Positions 36,663 to 46,547 of a stretch of 64,000 bases of DNA are shown piece by piece; position 1 is the first letter of the stretch, and every line of letters begins with the position of its first letter. The stretch comes from Ruegeria sp. EL01. Its GTDB lineage: Bacteria > Pseudomonadota > Alphaproteobacteria > Rhodobacterales > Rhodobacteraceae. The translations under genes and the position numbers were made by a program. Below the pieces are notes generated by a model. It was not told the DNA's origin. It saw nothing but the letters and a program-made list of their open reading frames with translations, and ran no database searches. The DNA lies in assembly GCF_900313035.1 (NCBI RefSeq), contig NZ_OMPS01000046.1, positions 558,001-622,000 on the forward strand, written 5' to 3'.

Positions 36663-37808
36663 GACCTGAACCGTTTGCCCTTTGGCTGCCAATGCGATTT
36701 TGCCTTCGCACAGCTTAAGGGCATCTTCCCCAAACACCTCAAAACGCCAGCCGGACATCGCGGGAAGCTCGCGTTCCCCGGCTGCGATCTGATCAAGCTC
36801 GGAACTGGTTGCGATCAGTTTTGCCGCCACACCCGAGCTTTCGGTTTTCGATTTCAGTAAGACCCGCAGCAAGTCAGACAGGGCCGGATTGACCTTCAGC
36901 TTATCGCGGCTGTTGTCAACTTTAGGCATTTGTTCCGGCGGGCAGTTCACGCCGCGCTTTACCGCCGCAAGTATTCCGTCCGCAATCGCGCCCTTGCGCG
37001 CCTCGCGCAGCAAAAGACGTGACGCCCCCAGATCGGCAGGTGATTTTGGTTTGGTCGATGCCAGTTCGATCAGCGCATCATCTTTGAACACCCGATTGCG
37101 GGGCACGTTGTTTTGCTGCGCATGTGCCTCGCGGAATTTCGCCAGTTCGCGCACCACGGCTAAAAACTTGGCCGAGTTCGTCCGTGTTTTGACGCGCTTC
37201 CACGCATCTTCAGGCTGGATATCGTATGTCGCAGGTTGGGTCAGGGTTCGCAATTCTTCGGCCACCCAATGGCTGCGACTGGTTTTTTCAAGCTCGGCCG
37301 CAAGATGTTCATAGATTCGGCGCAGATGGGTAACATCCGCCAAGGCATAGGTTTTCTGCGCTTCGGTCAGAGGGCGTCGTGACCAATCGGTGAACCGAGA
37401 GGTTTTGTCGACACCCTGCTTGCAGATCTTGCGCACCAGCGTTTCATACCCAACCTGCTCGCCAAATCCGCAGACCATGGCCGCGACCTGAGTGTCGAAC
37501 AACGGCTTGGGAAACACCTCGGCCTCGACCCAGAAGATCTCCAGATCCTGCCGGGCGGCGTGGAACACTTTGACCACGTTTTCATCTCGGAACAGCGTAT
37601 AGAGGGGGTCCAGTGACAGACCATCGGCCAATGGGTCGACCAAAACCGCGCTGTCTTCATCTTCTGAGGGAACCGCCAACTGCACAAGGCAGAGTTTGGA
37701 ATAGTATGTCCGTTCGCGCAGAAATTCGGTATCTACTGTGATATACGGGTAGTCCGCAGCAGCCTTACAAAATTCGGCCAGCTCTTGCGTCGTCTTAAGG
37801 GTTCTCAT
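36651..37808 (-). CDS. rnd: ribonuclease D
   Basis: A 3'-5' exoribonuclease that trims tRNA precursors. It is 385 residues. The DEDDy exonuclease motifs are visible: ITVDTEFLRE (ExoI), FHAARQDLEIFW (ExoII) and YALADVTHLRRIY (ExoIII with Tyr). An HRDC domain (~residues 210-285, AVVRELAKFREAHAQQNNVPRNRVFKDD) follows, and the C-terminus is a second helical HRDC-like region. It is transcribed after purMN with a 113-bp gap. Confidence 0.95.
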   Translation of the reverse strand: MRTLKTTQELAEFCKAAADYPYITVDTEFLRERTYYSKLCLVQLAVPSEDEDSAVLVDPLADGLSLDPLYTLFRDENVVKVFHAARQDLEIFWVEAEVFPKPLFDTQVAAMVCGFGEQVGYETLVRKICKQGVDKTSRFTDWSRRPLTEAQKTYALADVTHLRRIYEHLAAELEKTSRSHWVAEELRTLTQPATYDIQPEDAWKRVKTRTNSAKFLAVVRELAKFREAHAQQNNVPRNRVFKDDALIELASTKPKSPADLGASRLLLREARKGAIADGILAAVKRGVNCPPEQMPKVDNSRDKLKVNPALSDLLRVLLKSKTESSGVAAKLIATSSELDQIAAGERELPAMSGWRFEVFGEDALKLCEGKIALAAKGQTVQVVSL

Positions 37809-37921
37809 GCGCCGTACTATTCTTGCTCTTGTTATTTGAAATTGCCCGATTTTGCCTAGTCCCGAGCGATAGAGGCGACCATAGGACGAATTCTGTGCGT
37901 GTGTAAATCACCCACGAAATA

Positions 37922-38518
37922 TCAAGGCAACAGAACGGGTGACCTGTTGCCTTCAGCATACCGCCGCAAAACAGCCGGGTACAATTTATGCTCCCACACC
38001 AACACGCGCGCGGCCAATGTGTCTGGCGTGTCATCCGGCTCGATCCCAAGGCGTGCCTGACCCAAGATGGGACCATCATCCAGCGCAGCTGTGACCTCGT
38101 GCACTGTACACCCATGTTCCGCATCCCCAGCCTCGATCGCGCGGGCGTGGGTATGCAGGCCTTTGTATTTCGGCAGCAACGACGGGTGGATATTCAGCAT
38201 GCGTCCCTGAAATTGCGACACAAACCCACCGGTCAAAACGCGCATGAAACCGGCAAGGCAAACGATGTCAGGCTCCGCATCCAGCAGCGGCTTCGCCAAT
38301 TCGACCTCAAATGCCGCCCGATCACCTTTGAACGGGCGATGATCGACAACAGCAGTGGGAAGGCCCCGATCGGCCGCTTTTTTCAGCCCACCAGCCGCTG
38401 CATCATTTGACAGGACCAGACAGGCGCGCGCGGGATGATCACCAACCATGCTGTCCACCAGAGACATCATGTTTGATCCACCGCCAGAAATCAGAATGGC
38501 GACGCGTTTATGGCTCAC
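37922..38518 (-). CDS. purN: phosphoribosylglycinamide formyltransferase (GAR transformylase 1)
   Basis: Adds the C8 carbon in purine synthesis using 10-formyl-THF. It is 198 residues: the N-terminal [16 protein letters not shown] phosphate loop, the catalytic region [30 protein letters not shown] (N-H-D set) and [17 protein letters not shown] with the catalytic Asp. The start overlaps the purM stop (ATGA), so the pair is coupled as in other proteobacteria. Confidence 0.97.
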   Translation of the reverse strand: MSHKRVAILISGGGSNMMSLVDSMVGDHPARACLVLSNDAAAGGLKKAADRGLPTAVVDHRPFKGDRAAFEVELAKPLLDAEPDIVCLAGFMRVLTGGFVSQFQGRMLNIHPSLLPKYKGLHTHARAIEAGDAEHGCTVHEVTAALDDGPILGQARLGIEPDDTPDTLAARVLVWEHKLYPAVLRRYAEGNRSPVLLP

Positions 38519-39561
38519 AACAGCTTGCCTGAATAGGCAACGCCAGTGGTTTCTGTGATTTCTCCAAGCCGTGAAACGGTTTCGCCTGCATCCTGCAGCA
38601 GCTGGATCAAATCTGCAGCACGATCTTCGGCGCAGACAAGGATCATGCCGATGCCGCAGTTGAACGTCTTCAGCATCTCAGCTTCGGCGATGCCCCCGGT
38701 CTGTGCCATCCAACCAAACACAGGTGGCAGATCCCAGGCGTTCAGATCAACCTGCGCACCCGGGCCTTCGGGCAGAACGCGCGGCAGGTTTTCGGTCAGG
38801 CCGCCGCCAGTGATATGTGCCAAGGCATGCACGCCCCCTGCCCGGATTGCGGCCAGCGCAGGCTTCACGTAAAGCCGCGTTGGCGTCAGCAGAGCCTCGC
38901 CCAGCGAACCGTCGCAAAAGGGGGATGCTGAATCCCAGTCCAGCCCGGACAATTCAACCAGTTTGCGAACCAGCGAATAGCCGTTGGAATGCACCCCGTT
39001 CGAGGCCAGCCCCAGCAGCACATCGCCTGCCTGAACACCGTCCGGCAGGTCCGCGCCCCGTTCCATCGCGCCAACCGAGAACCCTGCCAGATCGAAATCT
39101 CCGTCAGGGTACATCCCCGGCATTTCGGCTGTTTCGCCACCGATCAGGGCACACCCTGATTGTGCGCAGCCCTCTGCAATGCCTTCGATGATCCGGGCGG
39201 CAGTATCTGTGTCCAGTTTGCCGGTCGCAAAGTAGTCCAGAAAAAACAGCGGCTCGGCACCCTGGCAAATCAGGTCGTTGACGCACATGGCGACCAGATC
39301 AATGCCAACGCCATCCACGACTCCGGTATCGATCGCGATGCGCAGCTTTGTTCCAACACCATCCGTGGCACCGACAAGAATTGGGTCGTTGTAACCGGCA
39401 GCCTTCAGGTCAAACAAAGCGCCAAAGCCACCTAAGCCACTCATGACACCAGGGCGATTGGTCCGCTTGGCAGCGGGCTTGATCCGATCGACCAGCGCGT
39501 TGCCTGCATCAATGTCCACACCTGCATCGGCATAGGTGATTCCGTTCTTGCCCGCTGTCAT
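38515..39561 (-). CDS. purM: phosphoribosylformylglycinamidine cyclo-ligase (AIR synthetase)
   Basis: Makes aminoimidazole ribotide from FGAM and ATP. It is 348 residues. Family motifs are GVGTKLRIA (~70), [25 protein letters not shown] and [20 protein letters not shown] lies upstream of the ATG. It is the first gene of purMN. A tRNA gene lies upstream on the other strand, so the purine promoter must fall in 39562-39669. Confidence 0.97.
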   Translation of the reverse strand: MTAGKNGITYADAGVDIDAGNALVDRIKPAAKRTNRPGVMSGLGGFGALFDLKAAGYNDPILVGATDGVGTKLRIAIDTGVVDGVGIDLVAMCVNDLICQGAEPLFFLDYFATGKLDTDTAARIIEGIAEGCAQSGCALIGGETAEMPGMYPDGDFDLAGFSVGAMERGADLPDGVQAGDVLLGLASNGVHSNGYSLVRKLVELSGLDWDSASPFCDGSLGEALLTPTRLYVKPALAAIRAGGVHALAHITGGGLTENLPRVLPEGPGAQVDLNAWDLPPVFGWMAQTGGIAEAEMLKTFNCGIGMILVCAEDRAADLIQLLQDAGETVSRLGEITETTGVAYSGKLL

Positions 39562-39629
39562 GGTCAGTCCCTCATGAGTGCTTTGCAGCGCGAGTTAGTC
39601 GATTGCGCGCGCGCATGCAACGGTCAGGC

Positions 39630-39657
39630 TTGACGCGGGCGTTCACCGTGATACCCA
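39630..39657 (+). promoter_or_regulatory. promoter of the CAT tRNA gene
   Basis: TTGACG (39630-39635), a 16-base spacer and TACCCA (39652-39657) resemble a sigma-70 promoter. The -10 box ends 12 bases before the tRNA, so transcription would begin just ahead of the mature 5' end. Confidence 0.5.
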
Positions 39658-39669
39658 AGGCGCTCAGGC

Positions 39670-39746
39670 GGGCCTGTAGCTCAATTGGTTAGAGCAGAGC
39701 GCTCATAACGCTTTGGTTGGGGGTTCGAGTCCCTCCGGGCCTACCA
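39670..39746 (+). tRNA. tRNA with anticodon CAT, probably tRNA-Ile2 (lysidine-modified)
   Basis: A complete cloverleaf: GGGCCTG/CGGGCCT acceptor stem (G1-U72 wobble), D-arm AGCTCAATTGGTTAGAGC, anticodon loop CTCATAA, T-loop GGGTTCGAGTCCC and encoded CCA. It is not the initiator, because the anticodon stem lacks three G-C pairs. The consecutive C4-G69 and C5-G68 pairs are determinants for TilS, favouring Ile2 over elongator Met. Confidence 0.93.
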
Positions 39747-39797
39747 GAATCACTGCCAGACCAAAAGCTTGGCACACGTCTACCGATTTCGGTTCCG

Positions 39798-41117
39798 CTA
39801 GCGTCCGATAATAATATCAGCGCACAGCCCCCCCAATCGTTCGCTTTTGGCAAGGCGCAATATGCCGCCATGCGCGCGGGCAATATCGGCCACGATCGCC
39901 AAACCAAGACCGACACCGCTGCCCTGATTCTGATTGCGGGAGGGATCGAGACGGGTGAACGGTTTGACGGCTTCCGTACGCTGATCGGCCGGAATTCCGG
40001 GGCCATCATCTTCAACGCGGATACGTAAGGATTTAGGATTGAGGGTCAGGCTGACATCTGCCTTGGTGCCGTACCGAACCGCATTCCCGATCAGGTTTTC
40101 GACCGCTCTGCGGATCGCTGTGGGACGCAGCCTTACCGTCCCCTGCCCTTCAACACTCATCAGATCGGCCTCATACCCTGCCCGTTTGGCGTCATCGACA
40201 ATGTGGCGCACAAAGGCTTCGGGCTGAACCTCTTCGGTTGCGCCATCAGCCGCCCCTCGTGAGAAATCCAGAAAAGCATCCAACAGAGACTGCATTTCAG
40301 TGACATCCTGCTGCAGCGGGGCGGCCTCCTCCTCGGGCAACATCGAAAGGCCAAGTTTCAACCGCGTCAACGGCGTGCGCAGATCATGACTGACACCGGA
40401 CAACATCAGGGTTCGTTGTTCCATTTGCCGCTCGATACGTGCCCGCATGTCAAGAAACGCACTGCCCGCCGCCCGCACCTCGATGGCGCCACTTGGCGCG
40501 TATGGCTCTATCCGGCCACGCCCAAACGCCTGCGCCGCATTGGCCAGGCGCGTAATTGGACGCAGTTGATTGCGCATGTACAGGAAGGATATCGAGGTCA
40601 TAATGATGGCAAAAAACACCATCGTTACAATCAACTGATGCGGTGCCGCTGGTGACAGCCGCCGCCGATCAAAGGTCAGCTGCAACGTCCCAAGATGCGT
40701 CGGTAAATACAGCCGGGCCTCTTGACTGCTGGGCAAGGCAACCGCAATCAGATCAGGCAGGTTGACCCGCAAATCAGTCTCAACCTGCGGCGCAATGAAA
40801 TCATACCATCGACGTCGCCCGATATCCGGTTCTTCATTTATTCCCAGAAAACGGACTTGCATCTCAAGCGCAGCCAAGTCAGGCCGAACGGCTGCCAATG
40901 CCTGTTGCTGCGTCTCGGCCTCGTCCATGGCGTCGGTGACAAGGTTGACTTCGCGCGAAGCGGCGCGGGTCATTTGCGTCGTGACATCCTCTAAGTGTTT
41001 CTGCAGGAAGGCAATTCCCACGACCAGCAGCAGCACGATGACTGGCAAAACCAGAATCAATGCCGCCCTGACATACAGGCTGCGAGGCATATAGGGTTTG
41101 AGCCATTGCGTAGACAT
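39798..41117 (-). CDS. EnvZ-like sensor histidine kinase (no adjacent response regulator)
   Basis: A 439-residue membrane kinase. TM1 is at ~17-38, followed by a periplasmic loop of ~115 residues, TM2 at ~155-178, a HAMP region (RNQLRPITRLANAAQAFGRG), an H-box with the phospho-accepting His in SGVSHDLRTPLTRLK, an N-box (NLIGNAVRYG) and G boxes (VEDDGPGIP, GSGVGLGLAI). The layout matches EnvZ-type osmosensors. Its neighbours are a tRNA downstream and a divergent MBL gene, so the partner OmpR-type regulator must be elsewhere. Confidence 0.9.
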   Translation of the reverse strand: MSTQWLKPYMPRSLYVRAALILVLPVIVLLLVVGIAFLQKHLEDVTTQMTRAASREVNLVTDAMDEAETQQQALAAVRPDLAALEMQVRFLGINEEPDIGRRRWYDFIAPQVETDLRVNLPDLIAVALPSSQEARLYLPTHLGTLQLTFDRRRLSPAAPHQLIVTMVFFAIIMTSISFLYMRNQLRPITRLANAAQAFGRGRIEPYAPSGAIEVRAAGSAFLDMRARIERQMEQRTLMLSGVSHDLRTPLTRLKLGLSMLPEEEAAPLQQDVTEMQSLLDAFLDFSRGAADGATEEVQPEAFVRHIVDDAKRAGYEADLMSVEGQGTVRLRPTAIRRAVENLIGNAVRYGTKADVSLTLNPKSLRIRVEDDGPGIPADQRTEAVKPFTRLDPSRNQNQGSGVGLGLAIVADIARAHGGILRLAKSERLGGLCADIIIGR

Positions 41118-41161
41118 GCGCTAAACCTAGCGGGCCGCCCCGATAAGAGGAAGAGCGCAGA

Positions 41162-42076
41162 ATGCAGGCACCTGATGATTTCAACCCACGCCCCGGCGCA
41201 GTGGTTGAATTGCAACCTGGGCTCAGACGTATTCTGGCCCCTAATCCGTCGCCGATGACCTATCGCGGCACGAACACATATCTGTTGGGGACACGCGACA
41301 TTGCTGTCATCGACCCCGGCCCGCTAAGCGACGCGCATTTATCGGCGATCCTGGGAGCACTGCAGCCCAACCAGCGGATCAGCCACATCATTGTCACGCA
41401 CAGCCATCTGGACCACTCCCCACTGGCCGCACCATTGGCGACCCGGGTCGGCGCACCGATCCTTGCCTTTGGCGGCCCGGAAGCCGGTCGCAGCGCAGTG
41501 ATGACTCAATTGGCCGGGCATGGGCTGGCTGGAGGTGGTGAAGGCATCGACACCGCCTTTCGCCCCGATGTCGAAATCGGCGATGGCGAGGTGATTGAGG
41601 GCGATGGCTGGAACCTCGAAGTGATCCATACACCGGGCCATCTGGGCAATCACATTGCGCTGGCATGGGGTGATGTCTGCTTTACGGCGGATCACGTTAT
41701 GGGATGGGCCAGTTCGCTGGTGTCACCACCGGATGGGGATCTGACCGATTTCATGGCGGCCTGCCATAGGCTGAGAGCGCGTGACTGGTCGGTGTTTCAC
41801 ACGGGGCACGGCGCACCGATCACCAATCCCGCCGGTCGGCTGGATTGGTTGATTCAACACCGATTGGGGCGCGAGGCTCAGATCCTATCCGCATTAGAGA
41901 ACGCTCCGGGAACTGCGCGCCAATTGGCTGAACGCATTTACACGGACACCCCACCTGCCCTACTTCCTGCCGCCGAACGCAATGTCTTTGCCCATCTCGT
42001 TGATCTGGAAGGTAAATCCCAGGTTTTCCCTACGGGTGATCTGTCTGCAGAAGCAGTCTTTAGCTGCAGTTCCTAG
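41162..42076 (+). CDS. MBL-fold metallohydrolase (LACTB2-like)
   Basis: A 304-residue metallo-beta-lactamase-fold hydrolase. The zinc motif is H80-x-H82-x-D84-H85 (THSHLDHS), with later ligands in HTPGHLGNH, FTADHVMG and FHTGHG. The C-terminal ~60 residues form a winged-helix-like region, as in the LACTB2/RNase-like group. The substrate is unknown; thioester, RNA and glyoxalase-type activities occur in relatives. GAGGAAG precedes the ATG. It is divergent from the kinase gene, 44 bases away. Confidence 0.88.
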   Translation: MQAPDDFNPRPGAVVELQPGLRRILAPNPSPMTYRGTNTYLLGTRDIAVIDPGPLSDAHLSAILGALQPNQRISHIIVTHSHLDHSPLAAPLATRVGAPILAFGGPEAGRSAVMTQLAGHGLAGGGEGIDTAFRPDVEIGDGEVIEGDGWNLEVIHTPGHLGNHIALAWGDVCFTADHVMGWASSLVSPPDGDLTDFMAACHRLRARDWSVFHTGHGAPITNPAGRLDWLIQHRLGREAQILSALENAPGTARQLAERIYTDTPPALLPAAERNVFAHLVDLEGKSQVFPTGDLSAEAVFSCSS

Positions 42077-42130
42077 CCGCAAAGGTTTTTTTGAAATTCA
42101 CGCGCTTCTCCTCTGGACGTGTAGAATCCG

Positions 42131-42228
42131 GATTGCTATACGGCGCCAACCGTTCCGGCGTAGCTCAGCGGTAGAGCAGTTGACTGTTAATCAATTGGTC
42201 GTAGGTTCGATCCCTACCGCCGGAGCCA
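42131..42228 (+). repeat. first copy of a 98-bp duplication (tRNA-Asn with its -10 region)
   Basis: It is identical over 98 bases to 42337-42434. The copy comprises 23 bases of 5' flank (containing CTATACGG, a likely -10) plus the whole tRNA. Similarity fades further upstream (both keep CCTCTGGACG), pointing to a tandem duplication of promoter and gene 206 bases apart. Confidence 0.95.
42154..42228 (+). tRNA. tRNA-Asn (anticodon GTT), copy 1
   Basis: TCCGGCG/CGCCGGA acceptor stem, discriminator G, encoded CCA, D-arm AGCTCAGCGGTAGAGC, anticodon loop CTGTTAA and T-arm TAGGTTCGATCCCTA. It is 75 bases including CCA. The sequence is identical to copy 2. Confidence 0.97.
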
Positions 42229-42336
42229 ATTTCCCTACAGACCTGTACCGTCAAACGGCTGCAATTCTGCGTCTTGAGTACGGTCTGGTTCTTTCGTGAA
42301 AAAACTTATCCGCCCCCTCTGGACGCCGTGAAATCT

Positions 42337-42434
42337 GATTGCTATACGGCGCCAACCGTTCCGGCGTAGCTCAGCGGTAGAGCAGTTGACTGTTAATCAA
42401 TTGGTCGTAGGTTCGATCCCTACCGCCGGAGCCA
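42337..42434 (+). repeat. second copy of the 98-bp duplication (tRNA-Asn with its -10 region)
   Basis: It is identical to 42131-42228, including the 23-base 5' flank. The 3' flanks differ at once, so the shared unit ends with the tRNA. Confidence 0.95.
42360..42434 (+). tRNA. tRNA-Asn (anticodon GTT), copy 2
   Basis: The same 75 bases as copy 1, with a complete cloverleaf and encoded CCA. It ends 14 bases before the stop codon of the convergent acyl-CoA ligase gene. Confidence 0.97.
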
Positions 42435-42448
42435 TTCTTCCCCTAGTT

Positions 42449-44074
42449 TCAAGCTTCGCCCGTCAGCGTACTTTCGAAATCTGCACGCAGGTTACGTTTC
42501 AGCACTTTTCCAGTGGCATTCAGCGGCAATGCATCGACAAACACGACCTTGTCGGGGATTTGCCATTTGGCGATTTTGCCGTCGAAGAAGGCCAGCAGCT
42601 CTTCTTCGGTTGGGTCTTCGCCTTCAGCTTTGACAGCCACCAGCAGCGGGCGCTCATCCCATTTTGGATGCGGCACACCAACTACGGCTGCCGTTGCCAA
42701 TTTGGGATTCGCGACGGCGATGTTTTCCAGCTCGACCGAACTGATCCACTCCCCGCCCGATTTGATGATGTCCTTGGATCGATCGCGGATCGTCATGTAG
42801 CCGTCAGGGTCCAATGTGGCAACGTCCCCCGTGGCAAACCAACCATCCTGCAGCAATCCCTGATCCTGAAGCTGGAAATAGCTGTCCAGCACCCAATGGC
42901 CGCGCACCATCAGATCACCCTGGGTTTCGCCGTCATGAGGCAAGTCGTTTCCGTCGTCATCAACGATCTTCAGCTCTACGCCATATGGTGGACGCCCCTG
43001 ATTCTCTCGCAGCGTATTCTGAGCCTCAATCGGAAGATTACGGTGCTTGGCCAACGGGTTGTTGGTGGTGCCCAAAGGGCTCATCTCGCTCATACCCCAG
43101 GCATGAACCGTGTCGACATCATAGATTTCACGGAACGTCTCAATCATTGACGGCGGACAGGCGGCACCTCCGATCACCGTGCGTTCAAGGCTGGTCAGCG
43201 TGCTGCCTGATTTCGCCGCATGCGCCAGAAGGCCCTGCCAGATTGTTGGCACGCCCATTGCCAAGGTAACACCATAGGTGTCGATCAGATTGACCAGCGC
43301 TTCGCCATGTAGTCCCGGCCCCGGTAGCACCATCCGAGAGCCCGACATCGCACAGGCGTAGGGGGAGCCCCACGCATTCACATGGAACATCGGCACAACC
43401 GGCATAACCACGTCCATTGCCGAATAGCCAATGACATCGCGTGTGTTCGACCCAAAGCTGTGCAGAACTGTCGAGCGGTGAGAATACAACACGCCCTTGG
43501 GATTGCCGGTTGTGCCCGAGGTGTAACACAGGCTGGATGCAGTGTTTTCATCAAAGCTGGGCCATTCAAACCCAGCGCTACCGGTTTCGATCAGTTCTTC
43601 GTAGAATTTGACGCCGGGGATTTGCGCCGCGACATCCTCGTCCCGCGGGCCCATCAGCACGAAATGACGAACTTCGGTCAGGTGTTCCTGCAGGGCCGCG
43701 ACCAGCGGGATGAACGTTGCATCAAAAAACAGTACGCGGTCCTGCGCGTGGTTGATGATGTATGTTAGTTGCTCGGGGAACAGACGCGGATTGACGGTAT
43801 GACACACGTATCCCGCACCCGACGTGGCATAGTAGATCTCAAGATGACGTCTGTTGTTCCAGGCCAACGTGCCGATTCTGTCCTGCGGCTCTAGCCCCAG
43901 CTTGGTCAGGGCAGATGCCAGTCGCCGCGCATTGGTTGCAATCTCAGACCAGTTGGTTTGTGTGGCTGTGCCGTCTGTTTCGACCGAGATGATCTCTGCC
44001 TCGCCATGGTAGCGTTCGGCATGATCAATCAGCGACGAGATCAGCAACGGCTGCGTCATCATCTGTCCCAGCAT
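42449..44074 (-). CDS. fatty acyl-CoA ligase (AMP-dependent synthetase)
   Basis: An ANL-superfamily enzyme that activates fatty acids through acyl-AMP. The start at 44074 (MLGQMMTQPLL) has GGGGAGG six bases upstream; earlier GTG/ATG codons to 44140 lack a ribosome site. At 541 residues it shows the P-loop-like SLCYTSGTTGNPKGVLYSH (~residue 180), the HAWGMSEMSP motif, DGWFATGDVATLDPDGYMTIRDRSKDIIKSGGEWIS and the C-terminal catalytic Lys in NATGKVLKRNLR. The chain-length range is uncertain (medium/long, AlkK-like). It follows pgi on the same strand after 186 bases. Confidence 0.92.
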   Translation of the reverse strand: MLGQMMTQPLLISSLIDHAERYHGEAEIISVETDGTATQTNWSEIATNARRLASALTKLGLEPQDRIGTLAWNNRRHLEIYYATSGAGYVCHTVNPRLFPEQLTYIINHAQDRVLFFDATFIPLVAALQEHLTEVRHFVLMGPRDEDVAAQIPGVKFYEELIETGSAGFEWPSFDENTASSLCYTSGTTGNPKGVLYSHRSTVLHSFGSNTRDVIGYSAMDVVMPVVPMFHVNAWGSPYACAMSGSRMVLPGPGLHGEALVNLIDTYGVTLAMGVPTIWQGLLAHAAKSGSTLTSLERTVIGGAACPPSMIETFREIYDVDTVHAWGMSEMSPLGTTNNPLAKHRNLPIEAQNTLRENQGRPPYGVELKIVDDDGNDLPHDGETQGDLMVRGHWVLDSYFQLQDQGLLQDGWFATGDVATLDPDGYMTIRDRSKDIIKSGGEWISSVELENIAVANPKLATAAVVGVPHPKWDERPLLVAVKAEGEDPTEEELLAFFDGKIAKWQIPDKVVFVDALPLNATGKVLKRNLRADFESTLTGEA

Positions 44075-44139
44075 GGACATCCTCCCCATTTGTCGCGGCG
44101 GCATTTTAAGCCAGCGCGCTAATATATCTGTCATCGACA

Positions 44140-44159
44140 CGTAGGGGTGTTGCCCTACG
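44140..44159 (-). promoter_or_regulatory. inverted repeat upstream of the acyl-CoA ligase gene
   Basis: CGTAGGG (44140-44146) and CCCTACG (44153-44159) are perfect arms around six bases. TTGACC lies just upstream on the minus strand, suggesting an operator in or next to a promoter, about 70 bases before the start codon. It is not followed by a T-tract. Confidence 0.35.
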
Positions 44160-44260
44160 GGTCAATCAAGACGTTTCCTCGGGAAGAACCCTGCCAATCA
44201 TTTAATTGTCTGACAATAAAGAATGCAGCTTGCCGCTACGACAAATTGTGTTTTTTAACG

Positions 44261-45871
44261 CTAATCGCGATGCTTCAAAACATAGCCGACCAAGGCTGAG
44301 GTAGACCCGTCTTTACCCTCGGGGGCCTCGTCCCCCTCAACAATCGGACCCAATGAGGTCGCCAGTTCCTTGCCAAGCTCGACTCCCCATTGGTCAAACG
44401 AGTTGATCCCCAACAAGACACCTTCGACAAACACCCGATGTTCATACAATGCGATGATCTGACCCAACACGAACGGTGTAAGCTTTGGATAGATCAATGT
44501 GGTCGAGGGGCGGTTCCCGAGGAAGACGCGATGACGGGATTGTCGTTCCAATTCATCGCCTTGCAGGCCTTTCTTGGCCATACGTTCGCGGGCTTCGTCC
44601 AGCGAGCGTCCGCGCATCAGAGCCTCGGATTGTGCAAGGCAATTTGCCAGTAAAAGCCGGTGGTGATGGGTCAACTCGGGTTCGTGGCCTTCGGCCGCGA
44701 CCATGAACTCGCAGGGGACTACGTCGGTTCCCTGATGGATCAACTGATAGAAGGCATGTTGCCCGTTCGTGCCCGGTTCCCCCCAGACAACCGGACCAGA
44801 CGGCACGGTCAAAGAACTGCCGTCCATGGCAACGGATTTGCCATTTGATTCCATTTCAAGCTGTTGAAAATAGGCGGGTAGCCGCAGCAAACGCTGATCA
44901 TACGGCAAAACCGCTCGGCTGGCGTGGCCCAGAACCTGCCGGTGCCAGATGCCGACCAGTGCGAACATTACCGGTACATTCTCTGCCCACTCGGCAGACC
45001 GGAAATGCATATCCATCGCCTGTGCACCACGCAGAAAGGCATCGAACGCGTTGGATCCAATGGCGATCATCACCGGGAGGCCAACGGGACCCCAAACCGA
45101 ATACCGCCCGCCGACCCAATCGGCAAAGCCAAAGACCCGCTCTTCTGGAATGCCAAAGGCCAGCGTTTTGTCCAACGCGCTGGAAACGGCTGCGAACTGC
45201 TTGGCCGAATCTCCACCACCATCGGTCATCCAGGCGCGGGCCGTGCGCGCATTGGTCATGGTTTCAATCGTGGTGAAGGTTTTCGACGCCACGATCACCA
45301 GCGTGCGTGTCGGGTCCAATTGGCGCAACGTGTCCGCAATATGCGCACCATCAACGTTCGAGACATAATGCAGCCGCGGACCATCGTGATACGGGGCAAG
45401 CGCATGGGTCGCCATGACCGGTCCCAGATCCGAGCCGCCGATGCCGATATTCACAACATCGGTGAAGCCGCCCCCTGCGCCGGCTACGGTCCCGCCGCGC
45501 ACCTGTTCTGCAAAAACGCGCATGCGCTGAAGCGTCTCCCGCACATCAGGCATGACATCTTGCCCGTCAACTGTGACCGGCCCGCCGTCGAGGTTGCGCA
45601 GCGCTGTATGCAAAACCGCACGACCTTCGGTTTCGTTTATCTTTTCGCCCGCGAACATCGCTGCACGTCGGTCACCCAAATCGGCCTCGTCGCACAACCG
45701 TATCAGGCCCGAACGGGCATCCTGAGAAATCTGCGTTTTCGAATAGTCGAACAGCAGATCGCCTGTAGAGGCTGAGAAGTTTTGTGCGCGGTCTGGATCG
45801 GCATCGAACAGATCCAGAATGCGGCGATCGCTCTGCGATGCCGCCAGTGATTTTAGAGTGTCCAGTTGCAT
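44261..45871 (-). CDS. pgi: glucose-6-phosphate isomerase
   Basis: Interconverts glucose 6-phosphate and fructose 6-phosphate. It is 536 residues with two SIS domains. [16 protein letters not shown] (~145-160) and [14 protein letters not shown] bind phosphate. The PGI signatures ([20 protein letters not shown]) and [13 protein letters not shown] are intact, with the catalytic Glu and His segments in place ([18 protein letters not shown]). It is the last gene of zwf-pgl-pgi, beginning four bases after pgl. Confidence 0.97.
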   Translation of the reverse strand: MQLDTLKSLAASQSDRRILDLFDADPDRAQNFSASTGDLLFDYSKTQISQDARSGLIRLCDEADLGDRRAAMFAGEKINETEGRAVLHTALRNLDGGPVTVDGQDVMPDVRETLQRMRVFAEQVRGGTVAGAGGGFTDVVNIGIGGSDLGPVMATHALAPYHDGPRLHYVSNVDGAHIADTLRQLDPTRTLVIVASKTFTTIETMTNARTARAWMTDGGGDSAKQFAAVSSALDKTLAFGIPEERVFGFADWVGGRYSVWGPVGLPVMIAIGSNAFDAFLRGAQAMDMHFRSAEWAENVPVMFALVGIWHRQVLGHASRAVLPYDQRLLRLPAYFQQLEMESNGKSVAMDGSSLTVPSGPVVWGEPGTNGQHAFYQLIHQGTDVVPCEFMVAAEGHEPELTHHHRLLLANCLAQSEALMRGRSLDEARERMAKKGLQGDELERQSRHRVFLGNRPSTTLIYPKLTPFVLGQIIALYEHRVFVEGVLLGINSFDQWGVELGKELATSLGPIVEGDEAPEGKDGSTSALVGYVLKHRD

Positions 45872-45875
45872 GTTC

Positions 45876-46547
45876 TCACTCCGCCCAGTGCACCGTAATG
45901 CCGCTCATCACCGCAGCGATCGGGGCCTCTTCGGGTGGCAGGGACATCGCCCGTTCCAACGCGTCGCGCTTTGCAGCCCCGAGTATAATCAGATGCTTCG
46001 ACAATGCCCCGTCCAAAACAGGTGCTGTCAGCGTAATACGGGGTTCGGGCTGCACCTCGGTCCGGGCCACGGCCAGGGTCGGCGCATGGCTGTCGAACGC
46101 GGTTTCCAGCCCGTCCATCCCCGGGAACAGCGATGCTGTGTGCATGTCCTCCCCCATACCCAGCACCAGAACTGAAAGCGGCAGGATCGGGGCAATCAGG
46201 GATTCGATTTCGGGCAAGCCCGCGTCGGGATCCGTACCAGCCACGTAAAGCGGCACATATTGCGCCACCGAGGCGCGATTGGTCAGCAAACGATCACGGA
46301 TCAATCGCTCGTTCGACCGCTCATGATCAGCAGGAACACAGCGCTCGTCCGTTGGCAAAACACGCACCCGATCCCATTGCAGATCAGCCGCACACAGACC
46401 GTCAAACACCGGACCCGGCGTCGTTCCGCCCGGAACCGCCAGCGCCACCGTTTCATCATGCAGCAATGCAGCTTCAAGCTCGCCCGCCAGTTGGTTTGCG
46501 ACATCGATGGCCAGCATGTCCCGGTCAGCATAATCTTTTATTTTCAT
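45876..46547 (-). CDS. pgl: 6-phosphogluconolactonase
   Basis: Hydrolyses 6-phosphogluconolactone made by Zwf. It is 223 residues of the NagB-like fold, with [35 protein letters not shown] and [17 protein letters not shown] in order, as in DevB-type enzymes. Its ATG overlaps the zwf stop (ATGA). It is the middle gene of the coupled zwf-pgl-pgi operon. Confidence 0.96.
   Translation of the reverse strand: MKIKDYADRDMLAIDVANQLAGELEAALLHDETVALAVPGGTTPGPVFDGLCAADLQWDRVRVLPTDERCVPADHERSNERLIRDRLLTNRASVAQYVPLYVAGTDPDAGLPEIESLIAPILPLSVLVLGMGEDMHTASLFPGMDGLETAFDSHAPTLAVARTEVQPEPRITLTAPVLDGALSKHLIILGAAKRDALERAMSLPPEEAPIAAVMSGITVHWAE

Noticed and set aside
39670..39746. Initiator tRNA-Met for the CAT tRNA
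   Set aside because: It lacks the three consecutive G-C pairs of the initiator anticodon stem; TilS-type C4-G69 and C5-G68 pairs favour Ile2.
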